From Erysipelotrichaceae bacterium (GTDB taxonomy: Bacteria; Bacillota_I; Bacilli_A; Erysipelotrichales; Erysipelotrichaceae), in the NCBI GenBank assembly GCA_012513225.1, contig JAAZCQ010000038.1, positions 1-54,009 of the forward strand: a DNA stretch of 54,009 bases, written 5' to 3'. Below, in pieces: positions 1 to 7,664 of the stretch. Numbering within the stretch: the stretch's first letter is position 1; each line of letters starts with the position of its first letter. The notes under the pieces were generated by a model. It saw only the letters and a program-made list of their open reading frames with translations, was not told the DNA's origin and made no database searches. Made by a program: the position numbers and the translations under genes.

Positions 1-192
1 AAATATTCCTGCCATTAAATCAGCATATCCAGGAATTGGAAGAGCAGCGAATAATAAGAACATAGAGCCTAGAATTAATAGTGACATAACCCCTAAGAAT
101 CCATCACGTATTGCAGCTAGGTAGCGGTTTTCAGAAAGCTTAGCAGCTATAGGTGCCAGCTTGTCTTGTAGAATATCTACAAATTTATCCAT
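1..192 (-). CDS. PTS sugar permease EIIC, N-terminal part (cut by window edge)
   Basis: The 64 visible codons start MDKFVDILQDKLAPIAAKLS and contain the EIIC-type stretch NRYLAAIRDGF followed by a hydrophobic segment (GVMSLLILGSMFLLFAALPI). This matches the opening of cellobiose/lactose-family EIIC permeases, which move sugars across the membrane using phosphate relayed through EIIA and EIIB. It resembles the starts of the EIIC genes near 18.9 and 29.7 kb. A strong ribosome site (GGGGAGG) precedes the ATG at 190-192. The rest of the gene lies left of the window, so substrate and completeness cannot be judged. No EIIA or EIIB gene is visible here. Confidence 0.85.
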   Translation of the reverse strand, partial: MDKFVDILQDKLAPIAAKLSENRYLAAIRDGFLGVMSLLILGSMFLLFAALPIPGYADLMAGIF

Positions 193-261
193 ACTTTACC
201 TCCCCTTAATAGGTTTTACATAAATATAATAAAAAACATAATATTTATGCTTATAGTAATA

Positions 262-535
262 TTATATAGTAATATTATGAAAATTTATACCTAAATAATT
301 ACATGAAATTTTTCTAAATTTTAGAATGAAGAATACGGACATAATCCTAGACTTAAACTTGAAACCTAAACTTTTACGATAATTAATTGGGCTCATCCCT
401 TTAAATGAACTTTTAATTCTTTCATTTGAATAATCTATGAACTGATTTACAGTCACTTTAGTCCAATTTCTTGAATAGAACATTTCTTGTTTTATTGTGC
501 CAAAAAATCATTAACAACAAACATTATCTAATGAG
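262..535 (-). pseudogene. IS3-family transposase C-terminal remnant
   Basis: Read on the minus strand, this shows the end of an IS3/IS150-type OrfB (DDE integrase): KGCSLDNVC, then FFGTIKQEMFYSRNW, then NERIKSSFKGMSPINYR. Family members normally read as FFG..K.EMFY.R.W ... YI.WYN..RIK..L.GMSP..YR. The order is right, but there is a frameshift after SLDNVC and several residues of the usual YI.WYN region are missing. The open frame (73 codons, 262-483) runs past the usual family end into flanking sequence. It is a dead fragment, directly joined to the IS30 remnant upstream. Confidence 0.7.
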
Positions 536-1311
536 CACCCTTTCTTTTACATAAAGCGAATAAATTAGTTCTTTTTATTTTATTACAACCAGTTTCAAAT
601 AATTCAAAAGAACTAAATTCTACACCACGATCTGTTATTATTACATTGAAATATTTAATAAAAATATCTTTACCAAAAGTCTCATAAATCATATGGACCG
701 TTTGAAATATTGTTAACTGTATCCATTTGCCATATATTACAGTTTGGATTATCTTTTATAAAATTAAGGTAATCATCATACTTTCTGCCACTAAGATGCT
801 TATAATCGTTTCTTTTTTAGATAATTTTCTAGAAACTTTACGTCCATGATCAATATTTTTAATACCAACACAATCAAATATCCCAATATCAATATAATTA
901 TAAAATGTCTTTTAAAGTGAGATTAATACCTTTTCTAGAATCAACTAAATCATACCTGTATTCATCATGTGCTAATTCAGGTATATATTTGTATTTTCTA
1001 AATCTACATAAGCTATATTTACCACACTTATTACAAGCACAAGGGGAGCGGTCTTTTCTTTTATAAACAATTTTTTTGTAATCAATACAATCAATTTTAC
1101 AAAGTCTATTATGTTTATATTTTTATATTTAGAGCATTCTAGTGGCAAAGAACAAGATGATTTCTTAACTCTTCTTAATTTCTTTATCTATGGTTGATTT
1201 ATTTTTGCCTAAAGTTTTAGCTATAGCAGTTTTAGTAGAATTATTTTTAATACCAGTTAGAATTATTCTTCTTTCTTCTAAAGTAAGATGTTTATTCTTG
1301 TTTGTAGTCAT
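536..1311 (-). pseudogene. IS30-family transposase, broken by frameshifts
   Basis: Starting at the ATG at 1309-1311, the minus strand encodes an IS30-like HTH start: HLTLEERRIILTGIKNNS followed by AKTLGKNKSTIDKEIKKS and then a stop. Further along, in changing frames, come the Cys-rich segment (CACNKCGKYSLCRFRKYKY), SRKGINLTLKDIL, DDYLNFIKDNPNCNIWQMDT, and NVIITDRGVEFSSFELFETG, which is the IS30 DDE-domain TDRG.EF motif. At least three frame changes and several stops separate these pieces, so no active transposase can be made. The C-terminal end is replaced by an IS3 tail near position 535. No terminal inverted repeats were identified. Confidence 0.75.
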
Positions 1312-1473
1312 AAATATATCCTCACTTTCCAAATATGACCACTAACTACACATAGTTTAAAATGAAAAAGTAAATTCTAGTAGAAGTTTCTGTAAAACTA
1401 ATTTCCATTTATACCTATTTATTGTGGAATTTAAGTTTACAGTTCACTGAAGATATACATAGCTTAGTTTCTC

Positions 1474-1502
1474 TTTACTTTTGTTTTTTATTATTGTAGA
1501 AT
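1474..1502 (+). promoter_or_regulatory. Promoter of tRNA-His
   Basis: TTTACT at 1474-1479 and TAGAAT at 1497-1502 are separated by 17 bp, a normal vegetative spacing. Transcription would begin around 1509, a few bases before the tRNA. Confidence 0.5.
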
Positions 1503-1515
1503 GAATAGGCAATAT

Positions 1516-1593
1516 GGCGGTCGTGGTGAAGTTGGTCAACACACTGGATTGTGGCTCCAGCATTCGCGGGTTCAAGTCCCGTCGATCGCCCCA
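1516..1593 (+). tRNA. tRNA-His (GTG)
   Basis: The acceptor stem is formed by 1517-1523 and 1583-1589, and the T arm by GCGGG/CCCGT around TTCAAGT. The anticodon loop reads TTGTGGC with a GTG anticodon. The extra 5' G at 1516 pairs with the discriminator C at 1590, the identity element specific to tRNA-His. CCA is encoded at 1591-1593. The gene stands alone, with its own promoter and a terminator just after it. Confidence 0.95.
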
Positions 1594-1612
1594 TTTGTAT
1601 AAAATAAAAAAA

Positions 1613-1637
1613 TAAGCCTATTAAAAGGCTTTTTATT
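1613..1637. terminator. Terminator after tRNA-His, possibly bidirectional
   Basis: The AAGCC/GGCTT stem (1614-1618 with 1627-1631) is followed by a T run on the plus strand and preceded by an A run. It ends the tRNA transcript and may also stop the SAF/CpaB-like gene arriving from the other side. Confidence 0.75.
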
Positions 1638-1687
1638 TTGATTTAAATATTTTAATATAAACTTAATTTTTCATAAAATATTTATTT

Positions 1688-2422
1688 TTATTCAATATCA
1701 TTAATTTGATTTGAATTTAAATATTTTAATAATATGGATTTTTCATTTAGTTTCGCTTCATTAGTTGTGCTATATGCCTGTAAACTAGGATATATTTCAA
1801 TATTTCCAATCTTACTTAATAAAGATAAATATTTTAAAGAAGAATTATCAATTGCTAATGAAATAATAAAAGGAATCTTATTACTATTAGGATGATCAAT
1901 ATCATAACCTTTATTATCTTTTATAGAAATAACTCTAACATCTGATACTAGTAAATCTTGAATATAGTTGTCCTGTTTAATATTTAAGCTTCCATATATA
2001 TCAACTCTATGTCCTCTTACAATAGAGTTTCCTGATAAAGCTAAAACATCAGTTTGAAATGTAAATAATGTTTGACCTACTTTTAATTCTAAAATAGGAT
2101 TATCATTTAGTTCACTTTTATCAAAAAGCATAGTTTTATAAAAAAGTGATCCTACTGGAATTTTTCCTTGAATATCAGTATACTTCCCAATAATATCATC
2201 TTTGTTTAAATATGCCTTATCATTTATATATACATATGGAATAACTATTTCATCTATATCTTCTTCTACAATAAGATGTCTACCACTAATATTATGACTA
2301 GCAACATAAACCCTTACTAGATGTAATTTATATTCGCTATAAAATTTAACTGCTAAAAAATTTAGTCCTAAAAATAAACAAATAATAATAATTTTCAAAA
2401 TAATACTAAGTATCTTTTTCAT
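1688..2422 (-). CDS. Orphan SAF-domain (CpaB-like) membrane-anchored protein
   Basis: This 244-aa protein has one N-terminal membrane segment (about residues 4-24) followed by an SAF-type domain: VYVASHNISGRHLIVEEDI, then GKYTDIQGKIPVGSLFY. That pattern (basic residues, V.VA..I..G..L..EDI, then a G.I..G motif) is typical of CpaB/FlgA-related proteins, and CpaB works in Flp/Tad pilus assembly. No Tad ATPase, secretin or pilin gene is visible nearby, so the role is unknown. The start has a GAGG ribosome site. The gene lies downstream of the rnf operon but is separated from it by a strong terminator. Confidence 0.6.
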   Translation of the reverse strand: MKKILSIILKIIIICLFLGLNFLAVKFYSEYKLHLVRVYVASHNISGRHLIVEEDIDEIVIPYVYINDKAYLNKDDIIGKYTDIQGKIPVGSLFYKTMLFDKSELNDNPILELKVGQTLFTFQTDVLALSGNSIVRGHRVDIYGSLNIKQDNYIQDLLVSDVRVISIKDNKGYDIDHPNSNKIPFIISLAIDNSSLKYLSLLSKIGNIEIYPSLQAYSTTNEAKLNEKSILLKYLNSNQINDIE

Positions 2423-2465
2423 TGTTATACCTCAATAAAATATTAATACCCTAGTGTTATCTCCT

Positions 2466-2494
2466 AAAAAAAAAATCGAATAAATCGATTCTTT
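2466..2494 (-). terminator. rnf operon terminator
   Basis: On the minus strand, AATCGA/TCGATT with flanking A and T tracts ends in a run of ten T, immediately after the rnfB stop codon. Confidence 0.85.
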
Positions 2495-2764
2495 TTAATT
2501 GTTAGCTAAATATTCAGTAATTGCAGTTCTTTGTTCTGGCTTAGATGGCTTACAAAGAATAACATCTGCTTCTTTATTTACCAAGGCAGCAGCAAATCCA
2601 CTACATCCAGGATATCCACAACCTCCACAATTATAACCAGGTAGTAAAGCTGTTACATCTTCTACCCTACTATCTTCTTTAACATAAAATATTTTGCTAG
2701 AAATACCAAGTATAGCACCTAATATAGCACCAACAATAAGCATTGTTAAAATCGCATTAACCAT
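2495..2764 (-). CDS. rnfB: Very short RnfB: membrane anchor plus one Fe-S domain
   Basis: The 89-aa product has an N-terminal membrane helix (about residues 4-25) and then the RnfB Fe-S domain. Cysteines 46, 49, 54 and 71 (CGGCGYPGC ... C, spacing C-x2-C-x4-C-x16-C) would hold one [4Fe-4S] cluster. Known RnfB proteins continue with two ferredoxin-type [4Fe-4S] motifs and are roughly twice this length or more. Here a stop codon and a strong terminator follow at once. No ferredoxin remnant is seen before the next gene, so this looks like a designed short form and not a recent frameshift. The start overlaps the upstream gene by 8 bp and has a perfect AAAGGAGG site. Confidence 0.85.
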   Translation of the reverse strand: MVNAILTMLIVGAILGAILGISSKIFYVKEDSRVEDVTALLPGYNCGGCGYPGCSGFAAALVNKEADVILCKPSKPEQRTAITEYLANN

Positions 2765-2951
2765 GAACTTCCTCCTTTATATTATGTGAAGGATGTAACT
2801 CACATGAACTAATCTTACAACCTTCACATTCTACTTTTAAATTTTCACATCCTTTTGGTAATGGAGTTTTATGATTTAAATAATAGAAAATTGCATAAAC
2901 AGCAGCTATAACCATTGCATATAAAATTGCGGTTATTAAGTTTGAAGGCAT
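2757..2951 (-). CDS. Small Cys-rich membrane protein in rnf operon (NqrM-like)
   Basis: The product is 64 aa, with one membrane segment (about residues 4-24) and then four cysteines at 35, 42, 45 and 50 (GCENLKVECEGCKISSC). Size, single N-terminal helix and clustered cysteines resemble NqrM (DUF539), which helps put iron into the membrane subunits of the related Na+-NQR. RnfA and RnfE carry the equivalent metal-binding cysteines. The gene overlaps rnfA by 1 bp and rnfB by 8 bp, so it is translationally coupled to both. A maturation role is inference. It could also be an extra Fe-S subunit that makes up for the short RnfB. Confidence 0.6.
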   Translation of the reverse strand: MPSNLITAILYAMVIAAVYAIFYYLNHKTPLPKGCENLKVECEGCKISSCELHPSHNIKEEVHG

Positions 2952-3526
2952 TATACTAACCCCGCAAACGCACTAAATGCTAAAGCCATTATTGCTGCAA
3001 CCACAAGAGCAATTGGATTACCCTTAAATGCTTCAGGAATTTCAGAAGTTTCAAGTCTTTCACGAATTGTAGCAAATAAAAGTAAAACCATCATAAAGCC
3101 CGCAGGAACTGCAAATGAATATATTACCATTTCTATAAAGTTAAATTCATTTGAAATATTATCTAATGCAACTTGTAAAACAACACAGTTTGTAGTAATT
3201 AAAGGTAAATATATACCTAAAGATTTATATAGAGCTGGAGAATATTTTTTAATAAACATCTCAGTAAATTGAACAAATGTAGCAATTACTAATATAAATG
3301 TTATAAGCTTCATGTATTCTATTCCTAATGGAACAAGAACTAGGTAATATAAACCATATGACATAATGGATGCACCAACAATTACAAATATTACAGAAAC
3401 ACCCATTCCAAAAGCGGAATCTAATTTTTTACTTACACCTAAAAACGGACAAATTCCTAAAAACTTTGTTAATACAATATTATTAATTAATACTGCAGCT
3501 AGAAACAAGGAAAATAATTCACTCAT
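2951..3526 (-). CDS. rnfA: Rnf electron transport complex subunit RnfA
   Basis: This is a 191-aa membrane subunit of normal length, with six hydrophobic segments. The conserved cysteines lie in FLGICPFLG (C26) and ITTNCVVLQV (C114). In the Rnf/NQR family these cysteines, with the matching pair in RnfE, hold an intramembrane iron or [2Fe-2S] centre. The C-terminal RERLETSEIPEAFKGNPI stretch is also family-typical. Its ATG overlaps the rnfE stop (ATGA) and its stop overlaps the start of the Cys-rich gene. Role: passes electrons across the membrane in ferredoxin:NAD+ oxidoreductase. Confidence 0.95.
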   Translation of the reverse strand: MSELFSLFLAAVLINNIVLTKFLGICPFLGVSKKLDSAFGMGVSVIFVIVGASIMSYGLYYLVLVPLGIEYMKLITFILVIATFVQFTEMFIKKYSPALYKSLGIYLPLITTNCVVLQVALDNISNEFNFIEMVIYSFAVPAGFMMVLLLFATIRERLETSEIPEAFKGNPIALVVAAIMALAFSAFAGLV

Positions 3527-4161
3527 TTTTTCTTAGCCTCCTTTTTACTATTCTTATATGCGGTAAGAGATGCCGCTAAAATTGCAAAGGTTAAAAACGC
3601 ACCAACATTACCCTTAAATAAAGAAATCTCATAACCTGTTGGAATTATTTGAAAATTAAAGATTACATCATCTGTAAACGGATTAGATAATCCAATAGAT
3701 CCTGTACCAATAATTTGTCTAATTAAACTCATCGTAACTAAGCTTAAAGTATAACCAAGTCCCATTCCTAGTCCATCCAGTGCAGAATCTATTATTGAAT
3801 TTTTACTAGCAAAAGCTTCAGCTCTACCCATAATTATACAGTTAACTACTATTAGGTTAATAAATGACCCTAATGCAGAATATAAACTTGGTGAATATGC
3901 ATGAATAAGCATTTCAACAATCGTAACTAAACTTGCAATAATCACAATATAAACTGGAATTCTAATCTCATCAGGAATTATTTTTCTTAATGCAGAAATA
4001 ATTACATTACTAGCTATTAAAACGGCTATAACAGAAACTCCCATACCTAATGCTGAATTCAAAGTTGTAGTTATCGCAAGGGTTGAACAAATTCCTAAAT
4101 ATAAACCAAACACTGGATTTTCATCAAGAAAACCAGATTTGAAATTTTTCCATCTATCCAT
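3523..4161 (-). CDS. rnfE: Rnf electron transport complex subunit RnfE
   Basis: The product is 212 aa and paralogous to RnfA with inverted topology. It starts MDRWKNFKSGFLDENPVFGL and has the hallmark cysteines in YLGICSTLAIT (C25) and VVNCIIMGRAEAFA (C108). These pair with RnfA C26 and C114 around the intramembrane metal centre. The usual C-terminal P.GAFL-type segment (KGNVGAFLTFAILAA) and a basic tail follow. It sits 13 bp after rnfG and overlaps rnfA by 4 bp. A GGGTGGTG ribosome site precedes the ATG. Confidence 0.95.
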   Translation of the reverse strand: MDRWKNFKSGFLDENPVFGLYLGICSTLAITTTLNSALGMGVSVIAVLIASNVIISALRKIIPDEIRIPVYIVIIASLVTIVEMLIHAYSPSLYSALGSFINLIVVNCIIMGRAEAFASKNSIIDSALDGLGMGLGYTLSLVTMSLIRQIIGTGSIGLSNPFTDDVIFNFQIIPTGYEISLFKGNVGAFLTFAILAASLTAYKNSKKEAKKK

Positions 4162-4174
4162 ATCTACACCACCC

Positions 4175-5134
4175 TTACTCGCTAGCAGCTAGAGCTGCTT
4201 GAACCATAGAAACTATAGATTTACTTGTCCATGAAGCACCAGTAACTGTATCAGCCTCATCATCATAAATTAAACCTGAAAATGTCTCAAAATATTCTTC
4301 TGTAGTCGCCTTATCACCTATATTGGCAGTATCTCCAAAATTATCTAAAGTAATACTAACCACAGATTTATCATCTGGATTAACTACAATTGTAATTTCA
4401 TTTTTTGTATATTCAAAATTCATATCTGCAGAATGATTATCAGGATCAATTAAGCCATATCCAAGTGCATTACACTTAAATACTAAATTGCCTTCATCTG
4501 TTGAATCACTTTCTTCACATATTGCATCAAATTCAGTATAGTCATCATTTATTAAAACCTTATCACCAAGATTTAATGATGGTTTTTCAGGCTCGCTTAC
4601 TGTTGTATCTACACTTACTCCAGCTTGATTTGAATATAATGTTTTTGCAGCATTAATTCCACTAATAACTGCATTACTAGAAACTGTAGCTCCAGATAAT
4701 GGAGTAATAGCATCATTAACATTTAAATTTACTACTTCAAATTCATCTGTAGATACTCTTGATCCTATACCATCAGTTTCTTGTTGATTTATGACATTAT
4801 ATAGGATGATATCTCCATCTTGATTAAATCCAATTAAGAAATCAATTGGTGTTCCTGAATTAAATCCTATTACATTAGCACTATAAATCCAGTATTTATT
4901 AGAACTACTTTCACCATAATAGCCTTTTTTAATTAAACCTGTTTGATCTTCACTTATATCTAACTCACTAAAAGTTGCTTCAGGATCCAATTCATTAAAT
5001 ACTGCACTTTCTGCAGCCATTGCTTGTTGAGCAATTAATGGTGCTGTTAAGTCATTAACAAATGCGATTGCTCCACCAAATATTGCACTCATTACACCAA
5101 GGAACACTGCCAAATATATTGTTTTTTTCATCAT
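4175..5134 (-). CDS. rnfG: RnfG with two FMN-binding modules
   Basis: RnfG is the flavoprotein subunit that carries covalent FMN on the outer face. This one is 319 aa, well over the usual length of roughly 200. It has an N-terminal membrane helix (about residues 5-27). A first FMN-binding module follows with ETDGIGSRV (119-127) and the flavinylation motif SGATVS (147-152, acceptor T150). A linker rich in P and E near 176-188 leads to a second module ending in TGASWTS (298-304), a likely second acceptor site at S301. The second module lacks a clean ETDGIG motif, so whether it is flavinylated is open. Two ATGs stand in tandem; the second (5131) has better spacing from GGGAGGG. Confidence 0.85.
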   Translation of the reverse strand: MMKKTIYLAVFLGVMSAIFGGAIAFVNDLTAPLIAQQAMAAESAVFNELDPEATFSELDISEDQTGLIKKGYYGESSSNKYWIYSANVIGFNSGTPIDFLIGFNQDGDIILYNVINQQETDGIGSRVSTDEFEVVNLNVNDAITPLSGATVSSNAVISGINAAKTLYSNQAGVSVDTTVSEPEKPSLNLGDKVLINDDYTEFDAICEESDSTDEGNLVFKCNALGYGLIDPDNHSADMNFEYTKNEITIVVNPDDKSVVSITLDNFGDTANIGDKATTEEYFETFSGLIYDDEADTVTGASWTSKSIVSMVQAALAASE

Positions 5135-5142
5135 GTCCCTCC

Positions 5143-6255
5143 CTATTTCACTAGCGCAAATAATGCGCTTGTATTTATTGCTATTTCTTTATAATTCAAT
5201 TTAAACATTGTCATACCAACAACAATAATTAAACCTACTACAAAGCTAATTAAAACTTTTTTCAGATTATTTTTTTCACTATTAACTTGATGAGAATCAA
5301 ACATTTTTTCAATTGCAGGTGTAAGAATATTCATAAGTAAAATTGAATATAAAACACCTTCTGGTAAATTAGAATTAATCCTAATTAAAACAGTAAAAAA
5401 TGCTGCACCCATTGCAAATACAATTCTTCCAGGAATTGCAGTTGGATTAGTAACAGGGTCTGTAAGCATGAATATAGCTCCAAACATAGCCCCTCCAGTA
5501 AATATATGAAATATTGGATACCAAATACCTTGTCCATTCATAAGCCCAATAATTAAAGTTGTAATAAAAATTGTCCCAATATAAATTACAGGAACTCTAT
5601 AATCAATAACTTTTCTATAAACCAAGAAAATTCCAACAAGTAATATTACTAAAACACTTGTTTCTCCTATGGCACCAGGATATAAGCCTAAAAATAAATT
5701 TGTTAAGCCTCCAAACTTAGAAATAAAGGTATTAAATGCACTATTGCTAGCAGCAAACCACCCCTCATTAGCAAAAACTGATGTTGGTGTAGCCCCACTA
5801 ACAAAATCTGCTACAACACTTCCTGTAAAACTTGATGCTACAACTGCTCTACCAACTGCAGCTGGATTAAAAATATTTTGTCCAAATCCACCAAATACTA
5901 ATTTTCCGAAAAATATTGCAATAATTGTACTAACTATTAATGCATAATAGCTAATAGAAACTTGAACAGTTAAAGTTAAAATTATTGCAGTAATCCACGG
6001 AAATGAACTATTTAAATACTTTTTAATATCCTTTTTTAAAACTAAACACCAAACTATCTCTGTAAGAACTGCAGCTAATATAGAACTTATTAGTAAGCCA
6101 ATAGCTCTAATTCCATAACTACTACCATAAGCAATAAAATAATAAATATCACTAGCAGCAAATACTACAAGTAAGCCAATCAACAAGTCAAACATTATTC
6201 CTTTTGTTGAAATGCTATCATGATAGTTTGGAGAAAACTTATATTTTAATTTCAT
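5143..6255 (-). CDS. rnfD: Rnf electron transport complex subunit RnfD
   Basis: This 370-aa polytopic membrane protein has the RnfD/NqrB signature GGFGQNIFNPAAVGR (122-136) and the flavinylation motif SGATPT (153-158), with T156 the expected covalent FMN site. The late PVTNPTAIPGR stretch is also family-typical. It lies 8 bp before rnfG in transcription order and 12 bp after rnfC. The FMN would be attached by the ApbE encoded divergently at 7.7 kb. Normal length, no visible damage. Confidence 0.95.
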   Translation of the reverse strand: MKLKYKFSPNYHDSISTKGIMFDLLIGLLVVFAASDIYYFIAYGSSYGIRAIGLLISSILAAVLTEIVWCLVLKKDIKKYLNSSFPWITAIILTLTVQVSISYYALIVSTIIAIFFGKLVFGGFGQNIFNPAAVGRAVVASSFTGSVVADFVSGATPTSVFANEGWFAASNSAFNTFISKFGGLTNLFLGLYPGAIGETSVLVILLVGIFLVYRKVIDYRVPVIYIGTIFITTLIIGLMNGQGIWYPIFHIFTGGAMFGAIFMLTDPVTNPTAIPGRIVFAMGAAFFTVLIRINSNLPEGVLYSILLMNILTPAIEKMFDSHQVNSEKNNLKKVLISFVVGLIIVVGMTMFKLNYKEIAINTSALFALVK

Positions 6256-6267
6256 CTTATTCTCCCC

Positions 6268-7563
6268 TTACTTTTTCTTACTTTTCAAAGCAAAATACTT
6301 TTTCGCTTTTTTCACACCTTCAGTAACCTCTATTTTTGAAGGGCATACATATGAACATAAACCACATTCAATACAGTCCATTACATGTAGTTTTGCTAAT
6401 GCATCCACATCTTTTAACTTATTGGAATTATTGATTCTAACCGGTTGTAATCCACTAGGACAAAAGTCACTACAACGACCACATCTTAAACAAGCTAATT
6501 CTTCATGCTCTTTATCTTGTAAGACAGTCACCGCATTACATGCTGGATTTATGACATATTCATCAGTAGTCATAGGTTGACCCATCATAGGTCCTCCTGC
6601 AATTAATACGATATCTTCACCCTTATAGCCTCCACAAGCTTTAATTAGCTCTTTTACTGGAGTTCCAACATAAACCAATACATTACTAGGATTGTTTACA
6701 CCATCACCAGAAATTGTAACTAGTTTTTGAGTGTTTGGCATTCCGGTTGTTAATCCTTTTCCTAAGCAAATTGCAGTAGTAGCATTACTTACAATACAAC
6801 CAACCTCTGAAGGTAATTTAACATAACGTTTTTTAGTAAGCTCGTAAACTAAAGTTCTTTCCCAACCCATTGGATATACATCAGGAACCAAAGATACTTT
6901 AATACCTTCATATGGCTTAAAAGCATTTTGTAATATAGGTATTAAATCCTTTTTATTTTCTTTAATAGCAACTAGAGCTTCTTTTCCTCCAGATAGCTTA
7001 TACATCGCTCTAACCCCATGTACAAAAAAATCTAAATTTTCATAAATCCCCTTATAGTCAGAAGTAATATAAGGCTCACACTCTACCGCATTGATAATTA
7101 AAGTATCAATTTTTTCAGGCATCATATACTTTACAAATGTAGGAAAACCTGCACCTCCACTTCCAATTAGCCCCAAGTTTTTAACAAAGTCTTCTAACTC
7201 TTTATGAGTAGCTTTTTCAAAATCCATTGGTTTTAAAGGAGTCTCAGCTTCATACTTTCCATCATTTTCAATCACCACATGGTCTACTTGTTTAAAAGTA
7301 GGGTGCATTAGTTTTTCTACTCCTTTTACTACTCCAGAAACTGAAGAATATATAGGACAATAGAAATGATCATTTCGTGCACCTATTTTTGTACCTACCT
7401 TAACTTTATCTCCTTGTTTCACATAAACTTCACATGAAACATTAGCGACAATTAAAGGAATTTTGACTACAGATGGTGCATCTAATTTAATAATGTCTTT
7501 ATGATCAGTTAATTCTTTTTGACCATTAACTTGATGACGCATCTGCCCTAACAAAAACGACAT
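6268..7563 (-). CDS. rnfC: Rnf electron transport complex subunit RnfC
   Basis: This is the 431-aa NADH/FMN-binding peripheral subunit. GSGGAGFPTFVKY is the nucleotide/flavin-binding glycine loop, followed by ECEPYITSD. Two [4Fe-4S] motifs lie near the C-terminus: CLRCGRCSDFCP and CIECGLCSYVCP. The start is set at the ATG of MSFLLGQMRHQ (7561-7563), because GAAAGGATGG just upstream is its ribosome site. An in-frame ATG six codons earlier lies inside that site and is unlikely to be used. It is the first gene of the rnf operon, transcribed from the promoter at about 7602. Confidence 0.95.
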   Translation of the reverse strand: MSFLLGQMRHQVNGQKELTDHKDIIKLDAPSVVKIPLIVANVSCEVYVKQGDKVKVGTKIGARNDHFYCPIYSSVSGVVKGVEKLMHPTFKQVDHVVIENDGKYEAETPLKPMDFEKATHKELEDFVKNLGLIGSGGAGFPTFVKYMMPEKIDTLIINAVECEPYITSDYKGIYENLDFFVHGVRAMYKLSGGKEALVAIKENKKDLIPILQNAFKPYEGIKVSLVPDVYPMGWERTLVYELTKKRYVKLPSEVGCIVSNATTAICLGKGLTTGMPNTQKLVTISGDGVNNPSNVLVYVGTPVKELIKACGGYKGEDIVLIAGGPMMGQPMTTDEYVINPACNAVTVLQDKEHEELACLRCGRCSDFCPSGLQPVRINNSNKLKDVDALAKLHVMDCIECGLCSYVCPSKIEVTEGVKKAKKYFALKSKKK

Positions 7564-7601
7564 ATAATTCCATCCTTTCATAAATAAAATTCAACAACGA
7601 T

Positions 7602-7610
7602 ATTATACCA
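7602..7610 (-). promoter_or_regulatory. rnf operon promoter (extended -10)
   Basis: On the minus strand TGGTATAAT forms a perfect extended -10 box. A -35 box is weak. Transcription would start near 7595, about 30 bases before the rnfC ATG. Confidence 0.6.
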
Positions 7611-7648
7611 TTAGAACAAGCCTTTTTCTACATAATCTTAATTGAATA

Positions 7649-7657
7649 TGATATAAT
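7649..7657 (+). promoter_or_regulatory. apbE promoter (extended -10) abutting the start codon
   Basis: TGATATAAT is a perfect extended -10 element. It ends 7 bases before the apbE ATG, so the transcript would begin at or within a base or two of the start codon. Confidence 0.6.
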
Positions 7658-7664
7658 AATTCAC

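Noticed and set aside
2466-2494. Short RnfB explained by a frameshift
   Set aside because: A clean stop is followed at once by a strong terminator, and no ferredoxin-type Cys motif is seen in any frame before the next gene.
5669-5947. 92-codon plus-strand frame inside rnfD
   Set aside because: It mirrors the conserved FMN-site region of rnfD and shows no independent features.
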